A DNA stretch of 64,000 nucleotides from Roseibium limicola (GCF_017313085.1 NZ_JAFLNF010000003.1:186001-250000), one strand, 5' to 3'. Counted from the stretch's first letter, positions 18,138 to 27,475 are shown. Numbers and translations are program-made. Notes: generated by a model from the letters alone, not told the origin.

Positions 18138-18370
18138 GAGCGCGGGTCCGAAGACGCGCTGCCCTCAGCATTGCCCACCCACCCGGCGGGACCGCTGGTC
18201 ATGTGACGCAGCAGGATATTCGCCACGCCGATCGACAGCACCACGTAAGGCGCGCTTTCGGGCGGAACCAGCTGCTTCCAGTCCAGATCGGTCAGATAGG
18301 ACATGAGTTCGGCCAGAATGGCGACGAACCCCATGGCGCCATTGAAGACAAAGGTTTTCCAGCCTTGCAT
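18134..18370 (-). CDS. Small membrane protein in the GTA lysis module
   Basis: A 78-residue protein with two hydrophobic segments (about 7-26 and 42-55) and a polar C-terminal tail. Similar small proteins (WKTFVFNGAMGFVAI, SIGVANILLRH) accompany prophage endolysins, where they act as holin or spanin-like partners; no specific family is certain. It sits 78 bp after the endolysin stop and overlaps the 132-residue gene by 4 bp, so the two are translationally coupled. Confidence 0.6.
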   Translation of the reverse strand: MQGWKTFVFNGAMGFVAILAELMSYLTDLDWKQLVPPESAPYVVLSIGVANILLRHMTSGPAGWVGNAEGSASSDPRS

Positions 18371-18447
18371 GATGTTTCTCCGGTTTACGTGAAAGAAATC
18401 TCAGACAATCAGACGCAGGAGTGTTCCATCCGTGCCCACCTGCGCGC

Positions 18448-19305
18448 TCAGTTCGGGGCCAAAAAACGCCCGCGATTGCGCCAGAGAAACCCCAGGCCGA
18501 GGATGGCAAGGCCCACTGCGGCGGCAACGGTAACCGCGATCAGCGGCGATACGCCGGTGCTGGCGGCTGTCAGGATCAACCCCGCCCCGGCACCAAGACT
18601 TGTCAGCTGCTGGCGTTGAGCCGCCGTCTTGCGCTGCAGGGCGGCGCGGGTCGCAGGCCCGGCAATGCCGTCGACGGCCAGTGGCGGAGTGTCGCGCTGA
18701 AACCGCATCACGGCGCGGGTGGTGCGCGGACCGATCCGGCCGTCGGCAGGCCCCGGTGCATAGCCGAGGCTGGCAAGCGCCTTTTGGGTCTGCTGCAGAA
18801 CGGCATCGACGGCTTGCGCCTCGCGTGGATATTTTCCCGAAAGCAGAAGCTGCGCTTCCTCCCGGCGCCTGCGCACCAGTCCGGGCAGCTTTCGCCCGCC
18901 GGCCGTCGTGCCGGTGCGTTCCAGCAGACGCGAGGCTCCAACAACATCACCGCGTGCCAGAGCTTGAGCCCATTTCCAGCGAAGCGCCCGGGGCCCGAGA
19001 TTGTAGACAGCCGAGATGCAGGCATCGCTTTGGTGCGGCTTCAGCTGCTTGAAACGCTGCACAACCGGCGGCGCATATTCCTCTTCGATCAGGCGGCGCA
19101 GCAGGGTGTTGGCATCGAAACGCGTCAGCCTGTCGCCCAGCCGCAGGGCTTCGCTGTGACGGGTCCCCCACCAGCTGGAGAACACCCGCGATCTCATGGT
19201 GAAGCCATAACCGATGGTCAAAACGCCAGCCGGATCGAGATAGGCTTTCGACACAAAGCCTTCGTGACCGGCGATGAACGCCAGTCCCTTGTCAGTGATC
19301 GTCAT
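18448..19305 (-). CDS. GTA/phage-type endolysin: GH24 lysozyme, PG-binding domain, C-terminal membrane helix
   Basis: A 285-residue cell-wall hydrolase. Residues 1-150 are a T4/lambdoid-type GH24 lysozyme with the catalytic pattern Glu15, Asp24 and Thr30 (HEGFVSKAYLDPAGVLTIGYG). A peptidoglycan_binding_1 domain follows (LGYAPGPADGRIGPRTTRAV). A C-terminal hydrophobic helix (about 243-270) ends in a basic tail. GGGAGA precedes the ATG. It follows the GTA tail genes and DUF2793 gene by 27 bp and probably lyses the host to free GTA particles. The membrane helix at the C-terminus is unusual. Confidence 0.85.
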   Translation of the reverse strand: MTITDKGLAFIAGHEGFVSKAYLDPAGVLTIGYGFTMRSRVFSSWWGTRHSEALRLGDRLTRFDANTLLRRLIEEEYAPPVVQRFKQLKPHQSDACISAVYNLGPRALRWKWAQALARGDVVGASRLLERTGTTAGGRKLPGLVRRRREEAQLLLSGKYPREAQAVDAVLQQTQKALASLGYAPGPADGRIGPRTTRAVMRFQRDTPPLAVDGIAGPATRAALQRKTAAQRQQLTSLGAGAGLILTAASTGVSPLIAVTVAAAVGLAILGLGFLWRNRGRFLAPN

Positions 19306-19331
19306 GGAAATCTCCCTGAAGAACGCGGGAT

Positions 19332-20057
19332 TTAGCTTTGCGGCACGATGGGCAGCAGCAGATGGACAGCAAGTCGCACGCTGCCTGCGGTGAAATCGCC
19401 GCCGTTGGCACTGATCCGCAGCGGTGTGTCGCCGTAAAACGCCGTCGGTCCGATCACCCCTGCATTGGTTGACCCCGCAGAGACACCCAGGCTGCCGCCG
19501 AACTTGGAGCGCTCGCCGCTTAACCCCACATCGTAGGAGCCTGCGCCGCTGACGGTCGCCGTGGTGCGGCTGGAAACACAAAAAACGATGGCCCGGTTCG
19601 GAATGATCGGTGCAGTTTCCGCATAGGCGCCGCTGAGGCCAGTCAGCTCGGATTCCAGCAGCAGGCAGCGTGTTTCCGCCCCATGGGCGGTGCGGGCCAG
19701 ACGATTGTTCTCAGCGACGAGATCCACCGCAGAAACCCAGCCGCCGGTGCCGTAGATCAACTGCAGTCCTTCATCTGCAATCAGCAGCGACAGGCCTTCG
19801 TACGGCGTGAGGAACTGCCAGCTCCCGTCGCGCCAATGGGCCAGTTTGCCGTCATGACCAGCCCAGTCGCCGCCGGCACCGGCGCCCACCAGATAGGTTG
19901 CGCCTTCGCTGGCGGCGGGAGGCGCGCTGAGCGAGCGGCTCAAGGCCGAGGCATTGCTCAGAACATCGAGCCGCAGCAAGGCCTCGTTGTGGGTCACATG
20001 CTTCTGCGCCTGGGCAGGCGCAAGAAGCGGCAGGGCAAGTCGCAAGGTATCAGACAT
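19332..20057 (-). CDS. DUF2793 protein, GTA tail-end associated
   Basis: A 241-residue protein. The DUF2793 pattern is clear at the N-terminus (APAQAQKHVTHNEALLRLD) and continues through GDWAGHDGKLAHWRDGSWQF. The rest is Gly/Ala-rich with a beta-rich C-terminus. In many Hyphomicrobiales this gene directly follows GTA gp15 and is thought to be a tail-fibre or host-range part, which is inference. It overlaps the gp15 stop by 8 bp. Confidence 0.85.
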   Translation of the reverse strand: MSDTLRLALPLLAPAQAQKHVTHNEALLRLDVLSNASALSRSLSAPPAASEGATYLVGAGAGGDWAGHDGKLAHWRDGSWQFLTPYEGLSLLIADEGLQLIYGTGGWVSAVDLVAENNRLARTAHGAETRCLLLESELTGLSGAYAETAPIIPNRAIVFCVSSRTTATVSGAGSYDVGLSGERSKFGGSLGVSAGSTNAGVIGPTAFYGDTPLRISANGGDFTAGSVRLAVHLLLPIVPQS

Positions 20058-23000
20058 TCAAGACCGCCTTTCGGAGATGGCCACGGCCCGCTGTGGCCGA
20101 GAGCTGGACAACGGAGAAAGTCAGAGAGCTTTGCGGCGCGCCAAAATCCGCCAGTTCCTGCGCGCTGGTGTAAACCACCTGCGGCGCGGTGCTGGCGAGT
20201 GTCCGCAGGAGGCTGTCGCCGGGTCCGAGAATATCGACCTCATAGGCCTCGCTCGTCTCGCCGAGGGGAACCTCTTCCTGCTCCCAGCTGCCGCCACCCC
20301 GCCGGGTCTGGCGGATCCAGCTCAAGGAAATTCCCACTGCCTCGCGGCGCGCACTCAGATGCACCGGCGCAAGCGGCAGACGCCCGCGCCCGCTTGCGGC
20401 ATGGGTCAGGCTGGCGACGCTGGCTTCCTCCAGGCTGGCTCCGGACGGCACCAACCGGTAGGCGTATTCCAGTCCGATCTGGTCAGTGGCCAGTGGCACC
20501 AGCGGCACCCGCTCCGGCTCCAGCAGCACCGCAGCTGCGCCCGCCTCTGCGCCCAGCGCGGCTTCCTGTTCCGTGCCCCTCTGGCCGCGCAACAGCCTGC
20601 TCAGCCGGTAGAGCCTGTCGCCGACCAGCTCGGCCTCGACGAATTGCAGGACTTCAAAGCTGCCGGACCGGCTTCGCACCGCCAGTGCATTCAGCCCCGA
20701 CAGAACCGAGGCCAGACTACGGCTTTGCAACAAGCCGCCGTAAAGCTCGACCGTCATGTCTGAGGCCCGGTCGAGATAGCCGATGGGCCCCGGCGACAGA
20801 TCGGTCGTCAGCCGGCCCATCACCGCCGGGCGTTCCAGATCCAGCACGGAGGCATAGCCGGTGCCATCAACTGAGCGCATCAACGTCTGGCCACCAGGCC
20901 AGGGCTTGGCGAAACAAGCCAGCCTCAGCGGTGCATCCGGATCTTCATCCCGCAAGGGTGGCAGGTCGAGGAAGACCGCCGTTGCCGGGCCGATCTCCCC
21001 ACCGGGAGAAACGATGCCCGGATCAGCCACCGCCGAGCTGTTGAACGCGCGGGCAACGCCAGTGCGGCGTGCCTCCAGACGCCGGGCCGGTCCGTCCTCG
21101 ATTGCCTCGACCAAAAACTCCAATGGCGGATCGAAGGTCTGGCCGGGCACGGCGGTCAGCGACAGGCGGTCGCCGGGTTCCACGTCAATGCGATGGGGCG
21201 ACAGTGCCAGATTCAGCCGCTCTCGCCCATCCCAGATGCGGGCAAGCCTTGCGTCGGCAGCCCCCTGCAGCAGATCCGGCGCGACACTGGCGCCCAGGTC
21301 CAGAGCTTCGACCAGACCGCTGCCCCCAGCCAGACGCCGCGAGGCGACCACCCGCCTCCGATAGTCTTCCACCGCACTGGCCGCACTCAGACGGATTTCC
21401 GAGGGTAATTCACTGGCTTGCGCACGGGTTCTGACCAGCGGGCTTTCGTCCTCCTGCGGGTCGACAATGTCGGCCTCGCCAAGCGCTGAGACCGGAGCTG
21501 CGGCACGCGGTTGAAAGCGCACATGGGTTCCCGCATCCACTCCATTGGCGCCAAAGGCTTCCAACAGCGGTTCGACCACCTGACGCAGGCTGACCGGACC
21601 GGCCACGGCAATCCCTTCCAGACTGCCGGGCAGATCCGCAACCTGATACAGCACAGGGTCGAGATCATACTCGCGGATCAGTTGCCGGATCAGCCCGCTG
21701 AGGGAGACGGTTCCCAAGCGACCGTTCAGCCAGTGCCCCAGCCGCCAATTCTCGCCGTCGGACCAAACGTCTTCATACAGTGGAAAGGCCGGATAGGGCC
21801 GAGCATCCCAGGTCCAGAGGAAAATCCGCCCCGGCTCCAGCATCTGCCCCCCGTAGACAGTGGAGATCGGTTGCGGCACGGCGGCATGATCCGGATGGCC
21901 CGTCTCCCAGACGCTGAGCGTGGCCTCCAGCGACCGACGCTGGATCAGATCGTCCCGTGCCCCACTGGAGAAATGCGGAAAGGCACTTTCCGACGACTTC
22001 GGATCCACAAAGACATTCGGCTGATTGGCGCCCTTGTCGATGGCCGGAAAACCCAGTTCCGTCAGCCAGATCGGTTTGGAGGCAGGGACCCATGGCGTTG
22101 AGGAAGCCAGCTCAACTCCGCCGACGCGTTCCACATGTGGGTTTTCCCACCAGCCGCGTAGATCCTTGGCGCGGTAGACAAAGGGCTTTGCATAGGCGCC
22201 ATCGGTGATCGGGCTGCGAACGCCTGCCGCACGGTCCGCCGCGCTGGCATAATACCAGTCGTGATATTCCCCGCTGGTGACACCTGCTCTGAGAGCATCC
22301 ACATCATAGAGGTTGGGCCCATCGCGCTGGTCGGTCAGCGGCAGGTAGCAATCAATGCCGATGAAATCGACAGCAGCGCTCGCCCACAGGGGATCAAGCG
22401 GAAAGCGCAACTCAGTTCCACCGGCCTGATGCGCGCCGTACTCGCTCCAGTCGGCGGCATAGGAAAGCCTGGTCTCAGGCGACAACACGCCGCGCACATC
22501 TTCGGCCAACGTCTTCAGCCCGGCAACGAAAGGATAAACGCCGGGAGCCGCCTGGGCTTGCGTCAGCCCGCGCAATTCCGAACCGATCAGGAAGGCATCG
22601 ACCCCGCCAGCCGCCTCGACCAGATGCGCCATATGTAGAATGAAGCGGCGATACCCCCAGTCCTCGCCACCAGCAAAGCCAATTGTCTCTGCCTGCACCG
22701 AGAACTGCCCGGCCGTTGCCGTGCCGAAGAAGGCGGAGGCCTCTGATGTGGCATCCGCCGCTGGGACTATCCGACCGCGCCAGGGATAAGGTGCCTGCGT
22801 GCTGCCGCCATAGGGATCCGGCAAGTCATTGTCAGTCGGCACGTCCATCAGTAAAAACGGATAGAGCATCACCTTCAGGCCGCGAGCTTTCAGGTCGGCA
22901 ATCGCCGCCAAGACGGACGCATCGGACGGCGTGCCGCCATAGGCCGGGTTGCCGTCAATCCGGCTGACAAGCGTTGCATCGCCCCGAGCCAGACCGGAGA

Positions 23001-23919
23001 CCGACCACGTGGCGCCAGTGGTCGTTTTTGAATTGAACTCCACCTTGGGCCGCGCGGTGCAATGACCAGCGCGCAGATCATCGCCGAACCAGGACACCAC
23101 CAGGGCAACGCTCTCCAGATTGGGACACAGGTCCATCAGCTCATCCAGCGACACCTGCCAGTCGGTTATGCCCCGCCCGGTGTGGCGGTTGACGCTGCGG
23201 GTGGTTCCCGGCGACGGGGTCTCACTGACTTTCGTGGGCTGATAGATGAATTCGCCCGCACTGGGGATCAGCGTCACCGCCCGGATCTGGTTTTCCAGTG
23301 GCTCAACGCTGCGGATGACCTCGAAGGTCAGTTGCGGCAGGCGATTGCCGAAGGTCTCCAGCGCCAGATGTTCAAACACCACATAGGCCGTGCCGCGGTA
23401 GGCCGGGGCCTCGCCCTGATGCGCTTCGACCAGCGGGTCCGGCGCCTGGATCTCGTCGCCGTGATAAAGCCGCCAGGAGATGCCGGTCATGTCCAGCGGC
23501 TTGCCGTCGGCCCAGACCCGGCCAATGCGGTTGATCGAGCCTTCGCACAGGGCCACGGCGAAGTTGCCGAAATAGGCATAGCTCTTGACGGTGACACTGC
23601 CGCCACCGCCCTTGCCGCCCTGACGCTCCTCATTCACCTCCTCCTCAAAGCGGGTGGCCCAGATGATCTGCCCGGCGAGACGCATGCGGCCATAGAGCTT
23701 CGGCAGGCTGGCTCCCTCTGAGGACGACTGGACGGAGAGATCGTTGAGGCGTCCGGCCTCCACCGTGCGCGACGCGCCGAAGAGCGACTGGTCGAGGCTG
23801 GAGCCGGCGAGCGCGCCCACCGCCTTGCCTAGGATCGCCCCGGCACCGCCAAGACCGAAAAGCCCCCCGGCGCCAGCGCCAAGGGCCTGTCCGACCGCTG
23901 TCAAGATCAAGGTTGCCAT
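20050..23919 (-). CDS. GTA gp15, megatron / TIM-barrel tail tip protein
   Basis: A protein of about 1289 residues, close to the Rhodobacter capsulatus GTA gp15 (about 1300). A Gly/Ala-rich N-terminus (GAGAGGLFGLGGAGAILG) leads to the GTA TIM-barrel/glycoside-hydrolase-like domain (WFGDDLRAGHC, WLTELGFPAIDKGANQPNVF, YHDWYYASAADR), then phage-tail domains 3/6-like. It forms the tail tip complex that contacts and penetrates the recipient envelope. The ATG at 23919 overlaps the gp14 stop (TGATG). An open frame reaching 24297 only reads through gp14. Confidence 0.95.
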   Translation of the reverse strand: MATLILTAVGQALGAGAGGLFGLGGAGAILGKAVGALAGSSLDQSLFGASRTVEAGRLNDLSVQSSSEGASLPKLYGRMRLAGQIIWATRFEEEVNEERQGGKGGGGSVTVKSYAYFGNFAVALCEGSINRIGRVWADGKPLDMTGISWRLYHGDEIQAPDPLVEAHQGEAPAYRGTAYVVFEHLALETFGNRLPQLTFEVIRSVEPLENQIRAVTLIPSAGEFIYQPTKVSETPSPGTTRSVNRHTGRGITDWQVSLDELMDLCPNLESVALVVSWFGDDLRAGHCTARPKVEFNSKTTTGATWSVSGLARGDATLVSRIDGNPAYGGTPSDASVLAAIADLKARGLKVMLYPFLLMDVPTDNDLPDPYGGSTQAPYPWRGRIVPAADATSEASAFFGTATAGQFSVQAETIGFAGGEDWGYRRFILHMAHLVEAAGGVDAFLIGSELRGLTQAQAAPGVYPFVAGLKTLAEDVRGVLSPETRLSYAADWSEYGAHQAGGTELRFPLDPLWASAAVDFIGIDCYLPLTDQRDGPNLYDVDALRAGVTSGEYHDWYYASAADRAAGVRSPITDGAYAKPFVYRAKDLRGWWENPHVERVGGVELASSTPWVPASKPIWLTELGFPAIDKGANQPNVFVDPKSSESAFPHFSSGARDDLIQRRSLEATLSVWETGHPDHAAVPQPISTVYGGQMLEPGRIFLWTWDARPYPAFPLYEDVWSDGENWRLGHWLNGRLGTVSLSGLIRQLIREYDLDPVLYQVADLPGSLEGIAVAGPVSLRQVVEPLLEAFGANGVDAGTHVRFQPRAAAPVSALGEADIVDPQEDESPLVRTRAQASELPSEIRLSAASAVEDYRRRVVASRRLAGGSGLVEALDLGASVAPDLLQGAADARLARIWDGRERLNLALSPHRIDVEPGDRLSLTAVPGQTFDPPLEFLVEAIEDGPARRLEARRTGVARAFNSSAVADPGIVSPGGEIGPATAVFLDLPPLRDEDPDAPLRLACFAKPWPGGQTLMRSVDGTGYASVLDLERPAVMGRLTTDLSPGPIGYLDRASDMTVELYGGLLQSRSLASVLSGLNALAVRSRSGSFEVLQFVEAELVGDRLYRLSRLLRGQRGTEQEAALGAEAGAAAVLLEPERVPLVPLATDQIGLEYAYRLVPSGASLEEASVASLTHAASGRGRLPLAPVHLSARREAVGISLSWIRQTRRGGGSWEQEEVPLGETSEAYEVDILGPGDSLLRTLASTAPQVVYTSAQELADFGAPQSSLTFSVVQLSATAGRGHLRKAVLNV

Positions 23920-24395
23920 CAGTCCTCCGGTGGATTGTCTGGAATGGGGGGGAAGCGGTAGGCATGGGAAATCCGCCGCTGCCAGGCCGGCACCAGCGGG
24001 CTTTCGACCACACCGACGCGCTCGAACGCGTGGATCATCTGATCTTGGGAACTCAGGATGCCGACGTGGCGCGCGGGCAGCCCATCGCGCCAGCGAAACA
24101 GCACGACCATTCCGGGGCGAAGTGGTGCCAGATCGCAGGACACAAGCCAGCGGCTGGCCGCCGTCACCAGAGGCTCTGCCTTGTCCGCCACCACCCAGTC
24201 GGGCTGATAGGCCGGGACAGGCTGCGGCTCCGGGCCGTAGAGTGCCCGCCAGACACCGCGCAGCAGCCCAAGGCAATCGCAGCCCTGCCCCTTGCATCTG
24301 GCCTGATGCCGATAGGGCGTGCCGAGCCAGGAGCGGGCTTCCTTCAGGATCCGTGCGGTCTCCAACGCGGGCTTATCCACGCAGAGGACTGCCAT
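23919..24395 (-). CDS. GTA gp14, NlpC/P60 cell-wall peptidase
   Basis: A 158-residue cysteine peptidase of the tail tip that cuts peptidoglycan stems during DNA delivery. Residues about 22-46 hold the catalytic Cys region (WLGTPYRHQARCKGQGCDCLG), and the catalytic His is in ARHVGIL. The ATG at 24395 has GGTGAG upstream and overlaps the end of gp13 by 23 bp; a start 45 bp further up is less likely. Its stop overlaps the gp15 start. Confidence 0.9.
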   Translation of the reverse strand: MAVLCVDKPALETARILKEARSWLGTPYRHQARCKGQGCDCLGLLRGVWRALYGPEPQPVPAYQPDWVVADKAEPLVTAASRWLVSCDLAPLRPGMVVLFRWRDGLPARHVGILSSQDQMIHAFERVGVVESPLVPAWQRRISHAYRFPPIPDNPPED

Positions 24396-25272
24396 CGTTC
24401 TCACCGGAATTGCGCTGGGGGTAAGACAGGACGAAATCATTGCCGGGCATATGCGGAAATCCTCTGAAATTCAGGTGGTTGGAGAATTTTTCTGAACAGG
24501 TCGCCAAACAGCGATCACAGCCTGCGGTGACATGAAGGCCGGTGCCCGGAGCAACCAGTCCGGGCGGCGCCTGCCACAGGGCGAGATCGACCTGGCCGGT
24601 CAGGGGCGACACCCGGTGATCGGCGATCTCGGTGTGAAAGCCGGCAAAGTCTCCGTCGAGCACCTTCAACACCCCGCCGGAAAACCAGCCACTTTCGAAA
24701 CCCTCCAGACCAGAGACGCTCAGCTGTGATGGATCGCTCATGGCGACCACCAGCGGACTGGCGTGGTAGGCCGGATCGCTCAGGTCGATGCCACAACGGG
24801 CATCGCCAAGATCAGCGTCGCACTGGTTGGAGAACACCCGCCCCTTGGCGACGTCCAGCGCGTGGGACAGACTGCGCAGCTCGGCGGTGAAAGCCTGGCC
24901 CTTGCGGCTGACCTCGCCGATCCGGGCCCGGCGCAGCAACAGAGCCTGGGTCACATCGGCCCAGTTGACCTGCCAGATGGCCACTTCCGCCCCGTCCCAA
25001 AGGCCCAACTCCAGATCGACATCGCGCAGGCCAGAAGTTGAGAGCGCGCCAGAAACCTCCCCGCCGCCGACCGCCAGATCTGGTCCCGACTGGTCGAGGG
25101 AGGCTTCGAGTCCCTCTTGCGGCTGACATGTGACCCCATCGACACTCAGGGACTGGTCGTGATCGGTGAAGCCGAGACGCACGCCATCGGCGCGGGTCAC
25201 CAGCCAGACGCGGGCAAGCGTCGTCGCCCGGCCGGCCAGATGGGCCGCCAGCGCCTCGGGGATCTGTTTCAT
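24373..25272 (-). CDS. GTA gp13, DUF2163 tail hub protein
   Basis: A 299-residue protein. The N-terminal DUF2163 pattern (GFTDHDQSLSVDGVTCQP) and the C-terminal cysteine-rich motif GCDRCLATCSEKFSNHLNFR, followed by GFPHMPGNDF, are characteristic. The cysteines of this region in the family are thought to hold an iron-sulfur cluster in the tail hub. It lies between gp12 (13 bp gap) and gp14 (overlap) in the conserved GTA order. Confidence 0.95.
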   Translation of the reverse strand: MKQIPEALAAHLAGRATTLARVWLVTRADGVRLGFTDHDQSLSVDGVTCQPQEGLEASLDQSGPDLAVGGGEVSGALSTSGLRDVDLELGLWDGAEVAIWQVNWADVTQALLLRRARIGEVSRKGQAFTAELRSLSHALDVAKGRVFSNQCDADLGDARCGIDLSDPAYHASPLVVAMSDPSQLSVSGLEGFESGWFSGGVLKVLDGDFAGFHTEIADHRVSPLTGQVDLALWQAPPGLVAPGTGLHVTAGCDRCLATCSEKFSNHLNFRGFPHMPGNDFVLSYPQRNSGENDGSPLRG

Positions 25273-25285
25273 GCAGGACCTCGCC

Positions 25286-25924
25286 TTAAATCCGGATCTC
25301 GATCAGCGGAATGGAGGGGATGTCACCAGCCTCGAAGTGGGTCAGCGACATTTCCAGCCGGTCGGTGTCAAAGCGCACCGGCACGTCGAAGAAGAACCCG
25401 GCGGTGATGACAGCACCAGGGACCGGAGGCACTGCGAAGACCAGCTCGCCAGTGGCCGCATCCAGCGCCGCGTCGACGGGTTGATTGATCTGCGCGCCAT
25501 CGACGGCGACCTTGAGACTGGCCGCATCGACCAGCCGGACCGGCCGGGTGTAGGCCGTGGCACCCTCGCCGTAGTTCTTGCTCAAGGCAAATCTCAGCTG
25601 CTCGCCGTCGCCGGTTGCGACCGGCTGGTCCAGGGCGGCAGGCAGACTGCCGTCCGTGCGTGACGAATGGTCAAAAGGATCGCGAAAACGGAAGCCGTAA
25701 AGCCTGCCACGGGCGCGTTCAAACAGCGACACGACCTCGCGCAGGTCTTTCAGTGAGCGGATGCCGGTGGAGGCGTCATATCGGCGTCGACTGCCGCTCC
25801 AGCGGGCGTTGCGCGCCTCATGGCCGGAGGCCAGCTGCACCACGTCGGTGCGGCGCTCCGGTCCGCCCAGCGCGCCGAAGGCGACGGCGGTGGGAAACGC
25901 CAGGTCGAGAAACTCGGACATCAT
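25286..25924 (-). CDS. GTA gp12, DUF2460 distal tail protein
   Basis: A 212-residue protein matching DUF2460: FPTAVAFGALGGPERRTDVV, then RRRYDASTGIRSLKDL and FRFRDPFDHSS. In the GTA particle this is the distal tail ring below the tube. It is separated from gp11 by the opposite-strand DUF465 gene, an unusual break in the cluster. Confidence 0.95.
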   Translation of the reverse strand: MMSEFLDLAFPTAVAFGALGGPERRTDVVQLASGHEARNARWSGSRRRYDASTGIRSLKDLREVVSLFERARGRLYGFRFRDPFDHSSRTDGSLPAALDQPVATGDGEQLRFALSKNYGEGATAYTRPVRLVDAASLKVAVDGAQINQPVDAALDAATGELVFAVPPVPGAVITAGFFFDVPVRFDTDRLEMSLTHFEAGDIPSIPLIEIRI

Positions 25925-26016
25925 CTACTCCCGTTATTTGCGCCGCGATTGATTTGCCTCAAGGCGGCTTGCCACCGCCGTTGCCATAGTCGGACCACCA
26001 ACAAAGGAGGAAACTG

Positions 26017-26271
26017 ATGAGCCATGTCCCGCACGAGCTGCACGAGGAATTTCCCGATGCAAGCGCGACGCTGAGCCAGCTGAAAACCAGCGACGCCCAT
26101 TTCGCCAAGCTCAGCGACCGCTACCACGAGGTGAACAGGGAAATTCACCGGATCGAAACCGACGTCCAGCCGGCCTCCGACGAGGCGTTGGAGACCTTCA
26201 AGAAGCAGCGCCTGGCGCTGAAAGATGAGATCGCCGGCCTGCTTGCAGCCGCAGAAGTCACCGGCTCCTGA
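26017..26271 (+). CDS. DUF465 (YdcH-like) small coiled-coil protein, opposite strand inside the GTA cluster
   Basis: An 84-residue, charged, helical protein with the DUF465 layout: an N-terminal HELHEEFPD, then a hairpin of two helices (LKTSDAHFAKLSDRYHEVN and EALETFKKQRLALKDEIAGL). GGAGG lies 7 bases before the ATG. Family function is unknown. It sits between gp11 and gp12 and is read against the GTA genes, so it is either a host gene that inserted there or a cargo gene. It is not a known GTA part. Confidence 0.9.
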   Translation: MSHVPHELHEEFPDASATLSQLKTSDAHFAKLSDRYHEVNREIHRIETDVQPASDEALETFKKQRLALKDEIAGLLAAAEVTGS

Positions 26272-26294
26272 GCCCCTCCTTATTCAGGCCGGTG

Positions 26295-26885
26295 TCACAG
26301 CCCGCGTCGTCCCCGTCCGACGGCGCGGGCGACCATTGCAGAGACCTGGGCTTCGGCCCGGGAAAAGCTCTGAACGTCGCGCGCGGCCACGTTGATTGTC
26401 ACCGGCGGCAGTCCGGCTCCTCCGGTGCGCACCCCCAGGCGGCCGTCGCGTCCCCGCGCCAGCGGCAGGATGGCCTCGGCCCCGGCTTCACCTGCCATCC
26501 CCAAACCGCCCTCGAATGAAAACAGGCCAGGCTCCGAGACCACACCGCCACGGGCAAAAGGCGTCACCGCTCCGAGCAGCCCCGAGACACCGGCGGAAAG
26601 CCCCTGCCCGACCGACTGAACGGCTCCGGTCACGGCTTGTCCCGCCAGATTTTCCAGCGGAGCCAGTGCCGAATTCAGCGCCCGCGACGAGGCACCCAAT
26701 GCCAGCCGGGAAAACACCTGCTGCAAGCTCTTGCCATCGACCAGCGCCGCCTTCAGCCCGCCTGTCAGGTTGAGTGAAAACCGCTGAGCCTCGCGGGAGA
26801 TCTCGCTCATCTGGCGCGAAAACTGCTCAAGTTCGGACAAGGGCTCGCTGACGCCCAGGTCCAGTCCGTCATCTGATGCGGGCAT
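26295..26885 (-). CDS. GTA gp11, tail tape measure protein
   Basis: A 196-residue protein, close to RcGTA gp11 length. Helical N-terminus (LSELEQFSRQMSEISREAQRF), Ala/Gly-rich hydrophobic middle (LAPLENLAGQAVTGAVQSVG), and the tape-measure signature ARGGVVSEPGLFSFEGGLGM with GEAGAEAILPLARGRDGRLG. It sets tail length and is ejected into the recipient. It lies 24 bp after the small chaperone gene. Confidence 0.93.
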   Translation of the reverse strand: MPASDDGLDLGVSEPLSELEQFSRQMSEISREAQRFSLNLTGGLKAALVDGKSLQQVFSRLALGASSRALNSALAPLENLAGQAVTGAVQSVGQGLSAGVSGLLGAVTPFARGGVVSEPGLFSFEGGLGMAGEAGAEAILPLARGRDGRLGVRTGGAGLPPVTINVAARDVQSFSRAEAQVSAMVARAVGRGRRGL

Positions 26886-26909
26886 GAAGCATTCCTCTCA
26901 AGTCGCTGA

Positions 26910-27071
26910 TCAGTCTGGAAAACGCCGCATCAAGGCGGCCAGCTCGACAGCTGCCAGTTGCCCACTTGCGGCACGCGCGTCTGGCGATAGCAGAGCGGCA
27001 GAGAGTTCCGGCAGGGTCGCAGCCCAGAATGTCTGAGGCGACCACCCCAACCGACTGAAGGCCAAGTGCAT
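26910..27071 (-). CDS. GTA gp10.1-like tail assembly chaperone, 53 residues
   Basis: A gene short enough to be missed by length cut-offs. The 53-residue product begins MHLAFSRLGWSPQTFWAATL and continues PELSAALLSP, the pattern of GTA-type phage tail assembly chaperones (W-x-P-x-x-F-W-x-A-T). The start overlaps the gp10 stop as TGATG, showing translational coupling. It lies where RcGTA has a small gene between gp10 and gp11. In the family it chaperones the tape measure protein during tail assembly. Confidence 0.88.
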   Translation of the reverse strand: MHLAFSRLGWSPQTFWAATLPELSAALLSPDARAASGQLAAVELAALMRRFPD

Positions 27072-27475
27072 CAGCCTTGACCAGAGGCCACCTCTCCCGG
27101 CAGCGTCCCTTGCGCAAAAGGGGCGGAGGTCGGTCCCTGTTCCTCATCGTCTTGCTGGGTATCATCGCCGCTGCCGAAGGTGACATGCAGCAGATCGGCG
27201 GCAATCGCGACAAAGCCGGCTGCTCCACCTACGCCGCGCATCATCGCCACCTGATCATCTGAAACCTCGTTGCCAGCGCCGCGCAGTCCTGCACCCAGAA
27301 CCCGGATCAAGTCGGGCGTCGACAGTTTGCCGGAGGCGAAGTGATCCGCCAGTCCCTGCAGGTCGGAGCAACCAAGAGCTTCCTCCAGCTCGGCCAGTGC
27401 GCCCAGTGTCAGAACCAGGGTCCAGGAGCGGCCATCCAGCATTGCGGATATTTCACCGCGAAGACGATTGGGCAT
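27071..27475 (-). CDS. GTA gp10, GTA-family tail assembly chaperone (TAC_11)
   Basis: A 134-residue protein with the GTA gp10 pattern: GEISAMLDGRSWTLVLTLGA, LAELEEALGCSDLQGLADHF and TPDLIRVLGAGLRGAG. The C-terminus is acidic and variable. It acts with gp10.1 in tail assembly. Position after gp9 and before gp10.1 is canonical. Confidence 0.92.
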   Translation of the reverse strand: MPNRLRGEISAMLDGRSWTLVLTLGALAELEEALGCSDLQGLADHFASGKLSTPDLIRVLGAGLRGAGNEVSDDQVAMMRGVGGAAGFVAIAADLLHVTFGSGDDTQQDDEEQGPTSAPFAQGTLPGEVASGQG

